Shown here: one piece after another, positions 20,278 through 29,392 of the stretch
Layout: each line of letters starts with the position of its first letter
Numbering within the stretch: the first letter of the stretch is position 1
From: Methylotenera sp.
GTDB taxonomy: Bacteria; Pseudomonadota; Gammaproteobacteria; Burkholderiales; Methylophilaceae
DNA length: 64,000 nucleotides
Direction: 5' to 3'
Assembly: GCF_029946165.1 (NCBI RefSeq)
Contig: NZ_JAQSDZ010000011.1
Span: 62,001-126,000 of the forward strand
Notes under the pieces: generated by a model
Databases searched by the model: none
What the model was told of the DNA's origin: nothing
The model's input: only the letters and a program-made list of their open reading frames with translations
Made by a program: the position numbers and the translations under genes

Positions 20278-20582
20278 TTGAGTGCTCCCATGACCTTGCC
20301 CGCAAAGCCATATACTTTCCTATCGCCAGCCAGCGCTACCAACTCTACGGTACGTGTTTGACCGGGCTCAAAACGCACAGCAGTGCCTGATGCAATATTT
20401 AACCTAAATCCATAAGCCGCTTGCCTATCAAAACTTAAAGCTTCATTAGTTTCAAAAAAGTGATAATGCGAACCTATTTGTATTGGGCGGTCACCTTTGT
20501 TTGATACATCTATAGTCACTGTGGCTCTTCCGACGTTAAGGCTAATATCACCCTTTGCTATTTTCATTTCACCTGGAATCAT
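20274..20582 (-). CDS. ureB: Urease subunit beta
   Basis: [19 protein letters not shown]...[17 protein letters not shown]. Start chosen at 20582 (AAAGG upstream); the ORF track extends to 20600. Confidence 0.96.
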   Translation of the reverse strand: MIPGEMKIAKGDISLNVGRATVTIDVSNKGDRPIQIGSHYHFFETNEALSFDRQAAYGFRLNIASGTAVRFEPGQTRTVELVALAGDRKVYGFAGKVMGALK

Positions 20583-20596
20583 AACTACCTTTCTGA

Positions 20597-20722
20597 GCAA
20601 AAATGGTCAGCATTAAGCCAGACAAGGCGCGCGTAAAAAAAGTACATCGCGGCGTATAACAAATATGTAAGGAGTGTTTTTTTATAAGCAACGCAGTATG
20701 GCAACATGGCGATCATTTTTTA
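20597..20722. repeat. Imperfect palindromic repeat-like insertion between ureA and ureB
   Basis: Outer arms AAAAATGGTCAGC...GCCAGACAAGGCGC and RC AAAAATGATCGCC...GCCATACTGCG; the only gap of this size among the ure structural genes; right arm reaches the ureA stop codon. Confidence 0.5.
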
Positions 20723-21022
20723 TGGAATTGGGTGGTGAACAGTGACAAGCTTTGTCCCATCGGGAAAGGTTGCCTCAATCTGAATATCAGGGATCATTTC
20801 TGCAATGCCTTCCATGACATCATCACGCGTCAGCAAAGTTGTACCGTAGCTCATAAGTTCAGCCACTGTTCTACCGTCACGCGCACCTTCCATAATGGCG
20901 GCTGAAATAAGCGCGATAGATTCTGGATAATTAAGCTTTAAACCACGCGCCTTGCGACGTTCTGCAAGTAAGCCAGCAGTAAAAATAAGTAGCTTATCTT
21001 TCTCTCTAGGGGTTAATTCCAT
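20720..21022 (-). CDS. ureA: Urease subunit gamma
   Basis: [34 protein letters not shown]; start chosen at MELTPREK (ORF track begins 21040). Confidence 0.97.
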   Translation of the reverse strand: MELTPREKDKLLIFTAGLLAERRKARGLKLNYPESIALISAAIMEGARDGRTVAELMSYGTTLLTRDDVMEGIAEMIPDIQIEATFPDGTKLVTVHHPIP

Positions 21023-21065
21023 ACAGTTAATTCCATTCAAACACTTTCTTTTAAATTTTAACTAT

Positions 21066-21959
21066 TTACGTGTTCCAGATTCTAGGTCTTGTGACTTCTA
21101 GCCCTGCATACCAAGGGCGCAAAATTTGCCATAACAACTCAAAATATTGTCGTGCACATTGCGCAGATTGACCAATATATCTTGCAGAAAATATCTCTGG
21201 CATCGCAGTCACACCATATTTAGCCTGCATATCCAAGGCTAATTTTGGCTGTATTTCTCTACATGCCGCTAATACTTCATCTGGCACTTTACCAGCAGCA
21301 ATTACAAAACTTGCTGAGACTGCATTGCCATGTAAACCCACTATCGACTGCATCACTTTATGATCTGGCTCCAAAAATCCCAGCTCATTCCATATCAGCT
21401 TATTATTTCGCCGAATACTCAAACCTTGATGCAAGCTACCTGTTTGCCAAAGCTCTTTTTGCGCTTGGCGACCAAAACAAAGCACTTCCCATCCCGCATA
21501 TTTGGCCTCTGCTTCCAAATTTACTTCTGAGCTAAACTTAACTTGGGCACCATCAAACAAAATATTTTCTTGTGGCAACCACTCAAAACAAGTATTTTTC
21601 CCCAAATTAAATTTCAAGTACTGGCAGGCTTGCTGACCATTAGCTTTATACCATTTACCTGCACCTGGCGTAGTGAGCAAGGCATATGCGTTCTGATTAA
21701 GACTCACATTAAGTGTGAGTGAATCTCCACCCGCTACGCCACCAGGTGGATGCACCACAACCCCATGACAAACCGCATCACCTTCTGGGTGAAGTGATTT
21801 CTGCAACACCAAAGGACCTATATGCACATTTTTCGCTAAATAACTCCGCTGAAGTCGTTTTGAAAAATTCAAATTTAAGCATGCTTCCCAGCGCTTAAGT
21901 GCAGGTGTGTCCTGAGCTACAGGGCTGTTGCTTGGTCGTGTGCTTGAATCATCCATCAC
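21066..21959 (-). CDS. ureD: Urease accessory protein UreD
   Basis: VVHPPGGVAGGDSLTLNVSLNQNAYALLTTPGAGKWYKANG. Confidence 0.95.
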   Translation of the reverse strand: MMDDSSTRPSNSPVAQDTPALKRWEACLNLNFSKRLQRSYLAKNVHIGPLVLQKSLHPEGDAVCHGVVVHPPGGVAGGDSLTLNVSLNQNAYALLTTPGAGKWYKANGQQACQYLKFNLGKNTCFEWLPQENILFDGAQVKFSSEVNLEAEAKYAGWEVLCFGRQAQKELWQTGSLHQGLSIRRNNKLIWNELGFLEPDHKVMQSIVGLHGNAVSASFVIAAGKVPDEVLAACREIQPKLALDMQAKYGVTAMPEIFSARYIGQSAQCARQYFELLWQILRPWYAGLEVTRPRIWNT

Positions 21960-21993
21960 TCCATGATTCCATAAATCTTTTGCATACTAAATT

Positions 21994-22683
21994 TCAAACT
22001 GATAAATAACCTTTAATTTTCGCAGCGTCTACATTTTCTCGTGTATCTTCATGAATGAACTTGCCTTTATCAATGACAATAATCCGATCTGCAATTTCCA
22101 TGGTAAAACTCAACACTTGCTCTGAAACAATAATGGTAATTTCTCGCATTTTGCGAATCTCATTTAATACTTTAGCAATATCTTTGATGATAGATGGCTG
22201 AATACCTTCTGTTGGTTCATCTAGTAACAAGACCTTAGGGTTAGTCACTAACGCACGAGCAATGGCGAGTTGCTGCTGTTGACCGCCAGATAAGTTACCA
22301 CCCTTGCGTTTACGCATGTCGTACAACACAGGAAAAAGTGCATAAATATCTTCTGGGATTTCACGTGTTTTAGATTTTTCCAAGCCTGTTTCTATGTTTT
22401 CCTGTACGGTCATATTTGGAAAAATCATACGACCTTGCGGCACATAGGCTAAACCTTTTGCTACACGTTGATAGCTATCATCACCTTCTAAACTAACGCC
22501 ATCAACAACGGCTTTTGTCGTTTTGCTGGGCAAAATACCCATGAGTGATTTAAATAGCGTGGTTTTACCCATGCCGTTACGACCCATGATTGCAAGCGTC
22601 TCATTTTTATTAGCTGTAAAGTTAAGCCCTTGTATCACTTGGCTTTGACCATAACTTACTTGCAGATTTTCAATTTCAAACAT
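21994..22683 (-). CDS. urtE: Urea/amide ABC transporter ATP-binding protein UrtE
   Basis: Walker A GRNGMGKTT, signature LSGGQQQQLAIARAL, LLLDEPTEGIQPSII (LivF/UrtE type). Confidence 0.93.
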   Translation of the reverse strand: MFEIENLQVSYGQSQVIQGLNFTANKNETLAIMGRNGMGKTTLFKSLMGILPSKTTKAVVDGVSLEGDDSYQRVAKGLAYVPQGRMIFPNMTVQENIETGLEKSKTREIPEDIYALFPVLYDMRKRKGGNLSGGQQQQLAIARALVTNPKVLLLDEPTEGIQPSIIKDIAKVLNEIRKMREITIIVSEQVLSFTMEIADRIIVIDKGKFIHEDTRENVDAAKIKGYLSV

Positions 22684-22718
22684 ATCAAGTCTCCTAATGG
22701 GCGGGTTATTGGTTGAAC

Positions 22719-23462
22719 TTAATGTCCAAGATAAACCTCAATTACTTTTTCATCTTCTTGCACTTGGTCCATAGGCCCTTCAGCTAAGATTTTTCCTTGG
22801 TGCAATACGGTAACTTTGTGAGCAATTTTCTTTACAAATTCCATATCATGCTCAATCACCAGTACTGAACGATTATTACTTATTTTGTTGAGCAACTCAG
22901 CTGTTTGATCGCGCTCTTTTGCACTCATCCCAGCCACAGGCTCATCAAGCATTAATAGCTGAGGGTCTTGCATCAGTAGCATACCAATCTCTAACCATTG
23001 CTTTTGACCATGGCTCAATAAGGCAGCTTCCATGTCTAAGAAATTAGTTAACATGATTTCTTCGGCGATTTTTAACACTTGCTCTTTCACTTCTGCCGTA
23101 CGCTTAAAGAATAAGCTCCCCCAAACACTGCGACCTTTAGGGTAAGAGACTTCTAAATTTTGATACACCGAAAGGTTTTCATAAATTGACGGTGTTTGAA
23201 ATTTACGCCCCACGCCTTCGCGCACAATTTCATGTTCTGAAAGTTTAGTGAGTTCATGGTTCATAAACTTAATCGAGCCGTTTGTCGATTTAGTTTTGCC
23301 ACAGATTAAATCTAATACGGTGGTTTTGCCTGCGCCATTTGGGCCAATGACAACCCTCAACTCATTTTTATCGATATACATTGTCAGGTTATCTACGGCC
23401 TTAAATCCATCAAACGAAACCGTTAAATCTTCAATGGCTAGCACAAAGTCTGTATTACTCAT
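22719..23462 (-). CDS. urtD: Urea/amide ABC transporter ATP-binding protein UrtD
   Basis: GPNGAGKTTVLDLICGKTK; LSHGQKQWLEIGMLLMQDPQLLMLDEPVAGM (LivG/UrtD type). Confidence 0.93.
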   Translation of the reverse strand: MSNTDFVLAIEDLTVSFDGFKAVDNLTMYIDKNELRVVIGPNGAGKTTVLDLICGKTKSTNGSIKFMNHELTKLSEHEIVREGVGRKFQTPSIYENLSVYQNLEVSYPKGRSVWGSLFFKRTAEVKEQVLKIAEEIMLTNFLDMEAALLSHGQKQWLEIGMLLMQDPQLLMLDEPVAGMSAKERDQTAELLNKISNNRSVLVIEHDMEFVKKIAHKVTVLHQGKILAEGPMDQVQEDEKVIEVYLGH

Positions 23463-24652
23463 GCTTTCGCTCCTTCAATGTTAGTCACACCAATATCATT
23501 TGCCATTTTTTTATCAGCGTCTTTCTTAGTAATATCACTTGGCATTTCAGCTACTATCACACTAGACTTTTTTTTAAAGAAGTTAAGTTTATGGCTGTAT
23601 TTAGCCCAAATGCCAGCTAGTCCGTCAGGAAAGAACATCACAACAGCAATAAACAACCCACCCATAATGAAAAGCCAGAGCTCTGGGTAACTTTCTGAAA
23701 AAAATGTTTTACCGAAATTAACAAATAGGGTACCGTACACCGCACCAATTAAGGAAGCGCGACCACCCACTGCACAGAAAATGACCATTTCAATGGATGG
23801 CACAATACCTACAAAAGATGGCGACATGAAACCAACTTGTAGTGTAAACATGGCACCACCAACTGCTGAAATCATGGCTGCTAGACAGAAAATGAAAATC
23901 TTGAAATTTGATACGTCATAGCCAGAAAAACGCACGCGTTCTTCTTTATCACGCATCGCTAGTAACAACATACCGAACTTACTATTCAACACATATTTAG
24001 AAAGTAAGATTGCACCAAACAATAGAAAGCCATTGAGATAGTACAAAATGTATTTCGCGCTGTCGTTACGTGTATCCCATCCCCACACTGTTTTAAGGTC
24101 GGTAATTCCGTTAACACCACCTGTAAAACCTTGTTGACCCACAATCAAAATACTTAATATCAGTGCAATGGCTTGCGTGATAATTGCGAAGTAAACACCG
24201 CCTACACGACGTTTAAACATGGCAAAGCCAATTAAGTAAGCAAATAAAGCGGGGATTGTTAATATGATTAATATTGTTAAAGGCAAACTCTTGAACGGCT
24301 CCCAGAACCAAGGTAATGAGGTGATTTGGTTCCAGTCCATAAAGTCTGGAATGCCAGGCGTGGTTTGTATTTTGGTGGTTATAGGATCTGAGGCTTCAAG
24401 CTTCATAAACATTGCCATGCCATAACCGCCTAAACCAAAGAATATACCCTGCCCTAAGCTTAAAATACCGCCATTACCCCATAACAATACCAAGCTCACG
24501 GCTACAAATGCGTAAGTGAGGTATTTTCCAACCAAATTTAATCTAAAAATATCAACACCTAGCGGCAACACTACAAAGATAATCGCGGCAAGTACAGCTA
24601 AGCCAACCAACCCCTCTTTGCCACCAACCAATTTACTTAAGGATGTGTTCAT
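23459..24652 (-). CDS. urtC: Urea/amide ABC transporter permease UrtC
   Basis: LivM-like; GNGGILSLGQGIFFGLGGYGMAMFMKLE. Confidence 0.93.
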   Translation of the reverse strand: MNTSLSKLVGGKEGLVGLAVLAAIIFVVLPLGVDIFRLNLVGKYLTYAFVAVSLVLLWGNGGILSLGQGIFFGLGGYGMAMFMKLEASDPITTKIQTTPGIPDFMDWNQITSLPWFWEPFKSLPLTILIILTIPALFAYLIGFAMFKRRVGGVYFAIITQAIALILSILIVGQQGFTGGVNGITDLKTVWGWDTRNDSAKYILYYLNGFLLFGAILLSKYVLNSKFGMLLLAMRDKEERVRFSGYDVSNFKIFIFCLAAMISAVGGAMFTLQVGFMSPSFVGIVPSIEMVIFCAVGGRASLIGAVYGTLFVNFGKTFFSESYPELWLFIMGGLFIAVVMFFPDGLAGIWAKYSHKLNFFKKKSSVIVAEMPSDITKKDADKKMANDIGVTNIEGAKA

Positions 24653-24699
24653 GCGTATTCTCCTGTCTGTTTACTTAAACTATCTATATGCCAAATCAT

Positions 24700-25617
24700 T
24701 TACTTACGAAGTTTTGAAGCAAACAAGCCTTCTGGTTTCATCATTAAGATGCCAACAATGACCAACAACGTAGAGACCTTACCCATAGAGCTAGTCATAA
24801 AGAACTGCAAGATAGATTGAGCTTGTGCGATACCAAAAGCCGAGGCAATCGTACCCATCAAACTAGCAGCACCACCAAACACCACCACCATAAAGCTATC
24901 TACAATATAAAGCGTACCTGTGGTTGGCCCAGTAGAGGCAATCGTGGTAAATGCAGCTCCTGCAATCCCAGCAATTCCACAACCTAAGGCAAACGTTACA
25001 CGGTCCACTTTTTGCGTATTGATACCAACAGCGCCAGCCATCACACGATTTTGTACCGTTGCGCGTACTCTTAAGCCCCAGCGTGAGCGGTACATAAACA
25101 TGTAAACACCAGCAGTCACTAACAAGGCAAGTATCATCACAAATACACCGTTAATCGGTATGTCGATATCGGGTGTTGGTTTGAATGAACCCAACATCCA
25201 TTCAGGTAATTCAGCACTAACTTCTTTTGCGCCAAAAGTCGAACGAAATGATTGCTGCATCACTAAACTCAACCCCCATGTCGCTAATAGCGTGTCTAAG
25301 GGGCGTTTATAGAGATGCCGAATCATAATAAATTCAATAAAATATCCCAACGCGAACGCTAGAATAAAGGCCAAAATAATGGCAAAAACAAAGTAATAAT
25401 TAACAAAACCATAAGTCGTTGCAACTTTAGAAAGCATCACTGTGGTGTAAGCACCGATGGTCATAAACTCACCGTGCGCCATATTGATTACGCCCATTTG
25501 CCCAAAAATAATGGCTAGGCCAAGTGCCATTAGCAACAATACGGTAAACATACTCAGGCCTGAAAAGCCTTGCATTACCATGATATTGCCTATATCTGCC
25601 ATCGAATATCCAAACAT
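24700..25617 (-). CDS. urtB: Urea/amide ABC transporter permease UrtB
   Basis: LivH-like; GLAIIFGQMGVINMAHGEFMTIGAYT. Confidence 0.93.
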   Translation of the reverse strand: MFGYSMADIGNIMVMQGFSGLSMFTVLLLMALGLAIIFGQMGVINMAHGEFMTIGAYTTVMLSKVATTYGFVNYYFVFAIILAFILAFALGYFIEFIMIRHLYKRPLDTLLATWGLSLVMQQSFRSTFGAKEVSAELPEWMLGSFKPTPDIDIPINGVFVMILALLVTAGVYMFMYRSRWGLRVRATVQNRVMAGAVGINTQKVDRVTFALGCGIAGIAGAAFTTIASTGPTTGTLYIVDSFMVVVFGGAASLMGTIASAFGIAQAQSILQFFMTSSMGKVSTLLVIVGILMMKPEGLFASKLRK

Positions 25618-25716
25618 ACGGCCTCCTACATAATCGCTACTAAAAATAAAAACTTATTTATGCTTAGATTGCAGCAACTTATTGCTAAGTTGCTGCATCT
25701 TCAAACTAAGCTAATA

Positions 25717-26961
25717 CTATTGATAACCTTTTGGGAATGGATCTGGTTTGATGTAGCCAGAGGTGTATACCACTTTTGCTTGACCATCTTTGCCCCATTG
25801 ACCAATACGTAACTTGGTTGTTAAGTGATGGTTTTTCTCAACAGTCACAGAACCTTCTGGTGCGTCTTTGAACACATAACCTGGTAATGCTGCTTGTACT
25901 TTATCTACATCAAAGCTACCAGCACGTTCAACTGCTGCTTTATATAACCATGGGCCTAAATACGCGGCTTGTGTTACATCGCCAATCACGGATTTTTCGC
26001 CGTATTTTGCTTTGAATGCAGTTACAAATTTCTTGTTTTCTGGATTATCCTGAGATTGAAAGTACTTCATGGCTGAGTAGAAACCAGCTAAGTTTTCACC
26101 ACCAATACCTAATACCTCGTCCTCTGTGACAGAAATCGTTAACATTGTTTGTTTCGTTGAATTTAAGCCTGCTGCATTCAACTGTTTAAACCATGCAACG
26201 TTACTACCACCCACCACAGCCGCGTAAATGACGTCTGGTTTTTTAAGTTTGATTTTGTTAATCACAGAACCAAATTGTGTATCCCCCAAAGCAATGTACT
26301 CTTCACCAACTACTGAGCCATGCAAATGCTGCTCAATATGTTTACGTGCGATTTTCATTGAAGTACGTGGCCAAATATAGTCAGAACCAATGAGGTAGAA
26401 AGTTTTAGCTTTTTTCTCTTTAGCAATCCAGTCCAAACCAGCTAGAATTTGCTGTGTTGCTTCTTGGCCTGTGTAGAACACGTTTTTAGATTGCTCTAAA
26501 CCTTCATAGAACGTTGGGTAAAAAAGCAAACCATTTTCTTTTTCAAATACTGGAAGTGCCGCTTTACGTGATGCTGATGTCCAGCAACCCATCACCGCTG
26601 CCACTTTATCTGAGGCAAGTAATTTTTTTGCTTTTTCAGCAAAAGTTGGCCAGTCTGACGCGCCATCTTCTTGAATCACTTCAATCTTACGACCCAAAAT
26701 ACCACCCATGGCGTTAATTTGCTCAATCGCTAATTTCTCAGCCTGAATAGAGCCAGTTTCACTGATTGCCATCGTGCCTGTAGCTGAATGTAAGATACCA
26801 ACTTTAACAGTTGTGTCTGTTACAGCTAGACCTGTAGTCATTACCTTAGCTGTTGAGGTGTCAGCAGCAAAAGCAGTATTAGTTAAAATACCGGCCGAAA
26901 GAAGTGCAGCAGCTAAAGCGCCACCAACTCTCATAAAGTTACGCCTATTTAAATTACTCAT
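25717..26961 (-). CDS. urtA: Urea/amide ABC transporter substrate-binding protein UrtA (FmdD-like)
   Basis: Signal peptide; VKVGILHSATGTMAISETGSIQAEKLAIEQINAMGGILG; GGAG-type RBS supports ATG at 26961. Confidence 0.93.
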   Translation of the reverse strand: MSNLNRRNFMRVGGALAAALLSAGILTNTAFAADTSTAKVMTTGLAVTDTTVKVGILHSATGTMAISETGSIQAEKLAIEQINAMGGILGRKIEVIQEDGASDWPTFAEKAKKLLASDKVAAVMGCWTSASRKAALPVFEKENGLLFYPTFYEGLEQSKNVFYTGQEATQQILAGLDWIAKEKKAKTFYLIGSDYIWPRTSMKIARKHIEQHLHGSVVGEEYIALGDTQFGSVINKIKLKKPDVIYAAVVGGSNVAWFKQLNAAGLNSTKQTMLTISVTEDEVLGIGGENLAGFYSAMKYFQSQDNPENKKFVTAFKAKYGEKSVIGDVTQAAYLGPWLYKAAVERAGSFDVDKVQAALPGYVFKDAPEGSVTVEKNHHLTTKLRIGQWGKDGQAKVVYTSGYIKPDPFPKGYQ

Positions 26962-27046
26962 CACTCTGTCTCCTAAATTTAAAAAATAAAAAAACCACAA
27001 CTAAACTCATTTACTTCTTCTAACATTTACATCATTTTTTAGTGCT

Positions 27047-27385
27047 TTAATGCGATAACATCCAAGGTCTTGCTGTCTTTTTGGTTTGCATTTGCAACGC
27101 CGCTTTGCCTGTTTCTGGGTTTACCTTTGTGCTTGTTTTGCACGTGTGTGAACCAGCACAGCCACAGCTTGAACGTTTTGCTACTTTCGGATCATGCGCA
27201 GATTTTTCATTCCGTTCATGTGCTACACGCTGCGTTCTATCCATGACGGATAAGCGAGGTGCTGAAAGAATGCGCGGACTTTCGCAACCGCATTCATCAC
27301 ATAACGCAGGCTCACTAGATTCGCTCATTTTTCTAAGTGCAGTAAAAACGCCGCAGGTATCACATTCATATTCATAAACTGGCAT
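27047..27385 (-). CDS. fmdB: FmdB family zinc-ribbon protein
   Basis: MPVYEYECDTCGVFTALRKMSESSEPALCDECG; adjacent to formamidase. Confidence 0.92.
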   Translation of the reverse strand: MPVYEYECDTCGVFTALRKMSESSEPALCDECGCESPRILSAPRLSVMDRTQRVAHERNEKSAHDPKVAKRSSCGCAGSHTCKTSTKVNPETGKAALQMQTKKTARPWMLSH

Positions 27386-27412
27386 GCAAATACTCCTTAT
27401 TCGGTCTTTGGC

Positions 27413-28642
27413 TTAGCTGGTTTTAGCAGTATCAATGCCTTGTTTCACCATCACTTTTGGCCCATCCGCATTTGGCTTCATATCGAAATCAAAAATCTCA
27501 GTTGGTAACCATAAAGTAGCGCAGGCATTAGGAATATCTACAATGCCGCTGATATGACCTTCGATAGGTGCTGTGCCTAAAATAGAGAGCGCTTGCGCAC
27601 CGGTGTAACCAAATTTCTTCATATACTCAATGGCATTCAAACAAGCTTGGCGATAAGCTTCATTCACATCTAAGTAGAGCTGCTTGCCTTGCTCATTGAC
27701 CGAAATACCTTCAAAAATGATGTAGTCTTTATAAGTTGGCGTGAGCACACTTGGTTCAAAAATAGGGTTTTTAATGCCGTATTTCTTCACGCCGTCTTTG
27801 ATTAAGCTGACTTTGATGTCTAAATAACCAGCCATTTCAATAGCACCACAGAAAGTGATTTCGCCATCGCCTTGTGAGAAGTGAAGGTCACCCATAGAGA
27901 GACCGCCATCTTTCACATACACAGGGAAATAAACCTTTGAACCTTTGGTTAGATTTTTAATATCGCAGTTGCCACCATGTTCACGTGGCGGCACTGTACG
28001 TGCGCCTTCCATAGAAGCTTTTTTCGCAGCCTCACCAGTTAATTTACCCATGACTGCAGAAGATGGGTTAGGTGGCAATGCCAGCGCAGGAACACGGTCA
28101 GGTTCTGTAGCAATCAAATCACCTTCACGTTGATTCCATTTCTCCAATAACTCTTTTGAAGGTAAGCAGCCGATTAAACCTGGGTGCATAATGCCGGCGA
28201 ATCTAACGTTTGGCACGTGGCGTGATGTGGTATAAATGCCATGAAAATCCCAAATAGATTTACGTGCTTCAGGATATTGATCAACTAAAAATCCGCCGCC
28301 ATTTTCCTTAGCGAAAATGCCGTTGAAACCCCACTGACTATCTTCAAAAGTGCCTACATCTAAAATTTCAACCACCATTAAATCGCCAGGTTCAGCACCT
28401 TCTACGCCAATTGGGCCACTTAAGTAATGTACTTGTGTTAAATCTACATCGCGTACGTCATTGGCGCTGTCATTGTTGCCAATTTGGCCGCCTGTCCAGT
28501 CCATGCACTCAACACGAAACTCATCGCCAGGTTTAACCATGGCAATCATAGGTAAATCAGGATGCCAACGATTATGAATTTGGCCTTCCTGCTCCCAAGG
28601 TTTTTTGTCTAAATCTAATTTAACTAACGTTTTCATTGGCAT
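27413..28642 (-). CDS. fmdA: Formamidase (acetamidase/formamidase family)
   Basis: DFHGIYTTSRHVPNVRFAGIMHPGLIGCLPS; FSQGDGEITFCGAIEMAGYLDIKVSL. Confidence 0.95.
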   Translation of the reverse strand: MPMKTLVKLDLDKKPWEQEGQIHNRWHPDLPMIAMVKPGDEFRVECMDWTGGQIGNNDSANDVRDVDLTQVHYLSGPIGVEGAEPGDLMVVEILDVGTFEDSQWGFNGIFAKENGGGFLVDQYPEARKSIWDFHGIYTTSRHVPNVRFAGIMHPGLIGCLPSKELLEKWNQREGDLIATEPDRVPALALPPNPSSAVMGKLTGEAAKKASMEGARTVPPREHGGNCDIKNLTKGSKVYFPVYVKDGGLSMGDLHFSQGDGEITFCGAIEMAGYLDIKVSLIKDGVKKYGIKNPIFEPSVLTPTYKDYIIFEGISVNEQGKQLYLDVNEAYRQACLNAIEYMKKFGYTGAQALSILGTAPIEGHISGIVDIPNACATLWLPTEIFDFDMKPNADGPKVMVKQGIDTAKTS

Positions 28643-28782
28643 CCTCCAGCTTATATTTCAGATAAACTCACAAGTAAAAATCAACAAAATATGCATGTTT
28701 GCATGCATCAATCAATACCAACTTGCAGAGATATAGCGTTTTGCAATGGTGTTAGATTAAGGGCTTGGATGATGGAATGAAA

Positions 28783-28798
28783 TACGTCAAATTGCGTA
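28783..28798. promoter_or_regulatory. Candidate operator TACGTCAAATTGCGTA upstream of fmdA
   Basis: Imperfect palindrome in a block shared with the porin upstream region (see 30675-30690); ~140 bp upstream of the fmdA ATG. Confidence 0.55.
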
Positions 28799-28872
28799 GG
28801 TGATAAACACTTTTAAAAGAGATTTTTGTGCTAATTTAATACCAATACTTTAGTGCGGAATGATTCAACTCT

Positions 28873-29289
28873 ATGATTAAAAAACAACTTCTAATGGGTG
28901 CTGTTTTACTCACAATATCCATCAATGTAATGGCAGTGGAATGGGATTCCATTATTAAGAAAGCCGATTATGAAATTTTTGTCGACATTGATTCTTACAA
29001 TGTTGCAAATGGCTTTCCCTATTTTTTAACTAAAACTATATTTAAGAAAAGTCAGTCATTGACTAACAAGAAAAAATTAATGACTTATCAATATGTAGTA
29101 AAAAATACGCAGTTCAATTGCAATCAACCTCTGTATAAAGTCACGTCATTGGATTTTTATAGCACGACAAATAAATTATTGATGTCGGAAAAATTAATGA
29201 ATGATTTCACAGCTTTAAAATCAGGCACAGATGAATACTCAATCGCCCAACTTGCTTGCCAAGTTCATAAAATGTTAGGTGGTAAATAA
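28873..29289 (+). CDS. Secreted protein resembling the surface-adhesin E family
   Basis: Signal peptide MIKKQLLMGAVLLTISINVMA; EIFVDIDSYNVANGFPYFLTKTIF...; two C-terminal Cys. Confidence 0.65.
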   Translation: MIKKQLLMGAVLLTISINVMAVEWDSIIKKADYEIFVDIDSYNVANGFPYFLTKTIFKKSQSLTNKKKLMTYQYVVKNTQFNCNQPLYKVTSLDFYSTTNKLLMSEKLMNDFTALKSGTDEYSIAQLACQVHKMLGGK

Positions 29290-29332
29290 ATCGAATTTTT
29301 TAAGATTCATTAACATTAACTTGACAAAAAAA

Positions 29333-29362
29333 GGCGCAGCAACATTTAAATGTTACTGCGCC
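29333..29362 (-). terminator. Rho-independent terminator downstream of the porin gene
   Basis: GGCGCAG-c-AACAT..ATGTT-a-CTGCGCC hairpin followed on the minus strand by TTTTTTT. Confidence 0.8.
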
Positions 29363-29392
29363 AAAGTGTTATCTTAGGAGATAAATACTGGT

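Noticed and set aside
28691-28708. ATGCATG-TTTG-CATGCAT inverted repeat upstream of fmdA
   Set aside because: Short, simple dinucleotide-like composition and no second copy at the porin; kept out as an operator claim.
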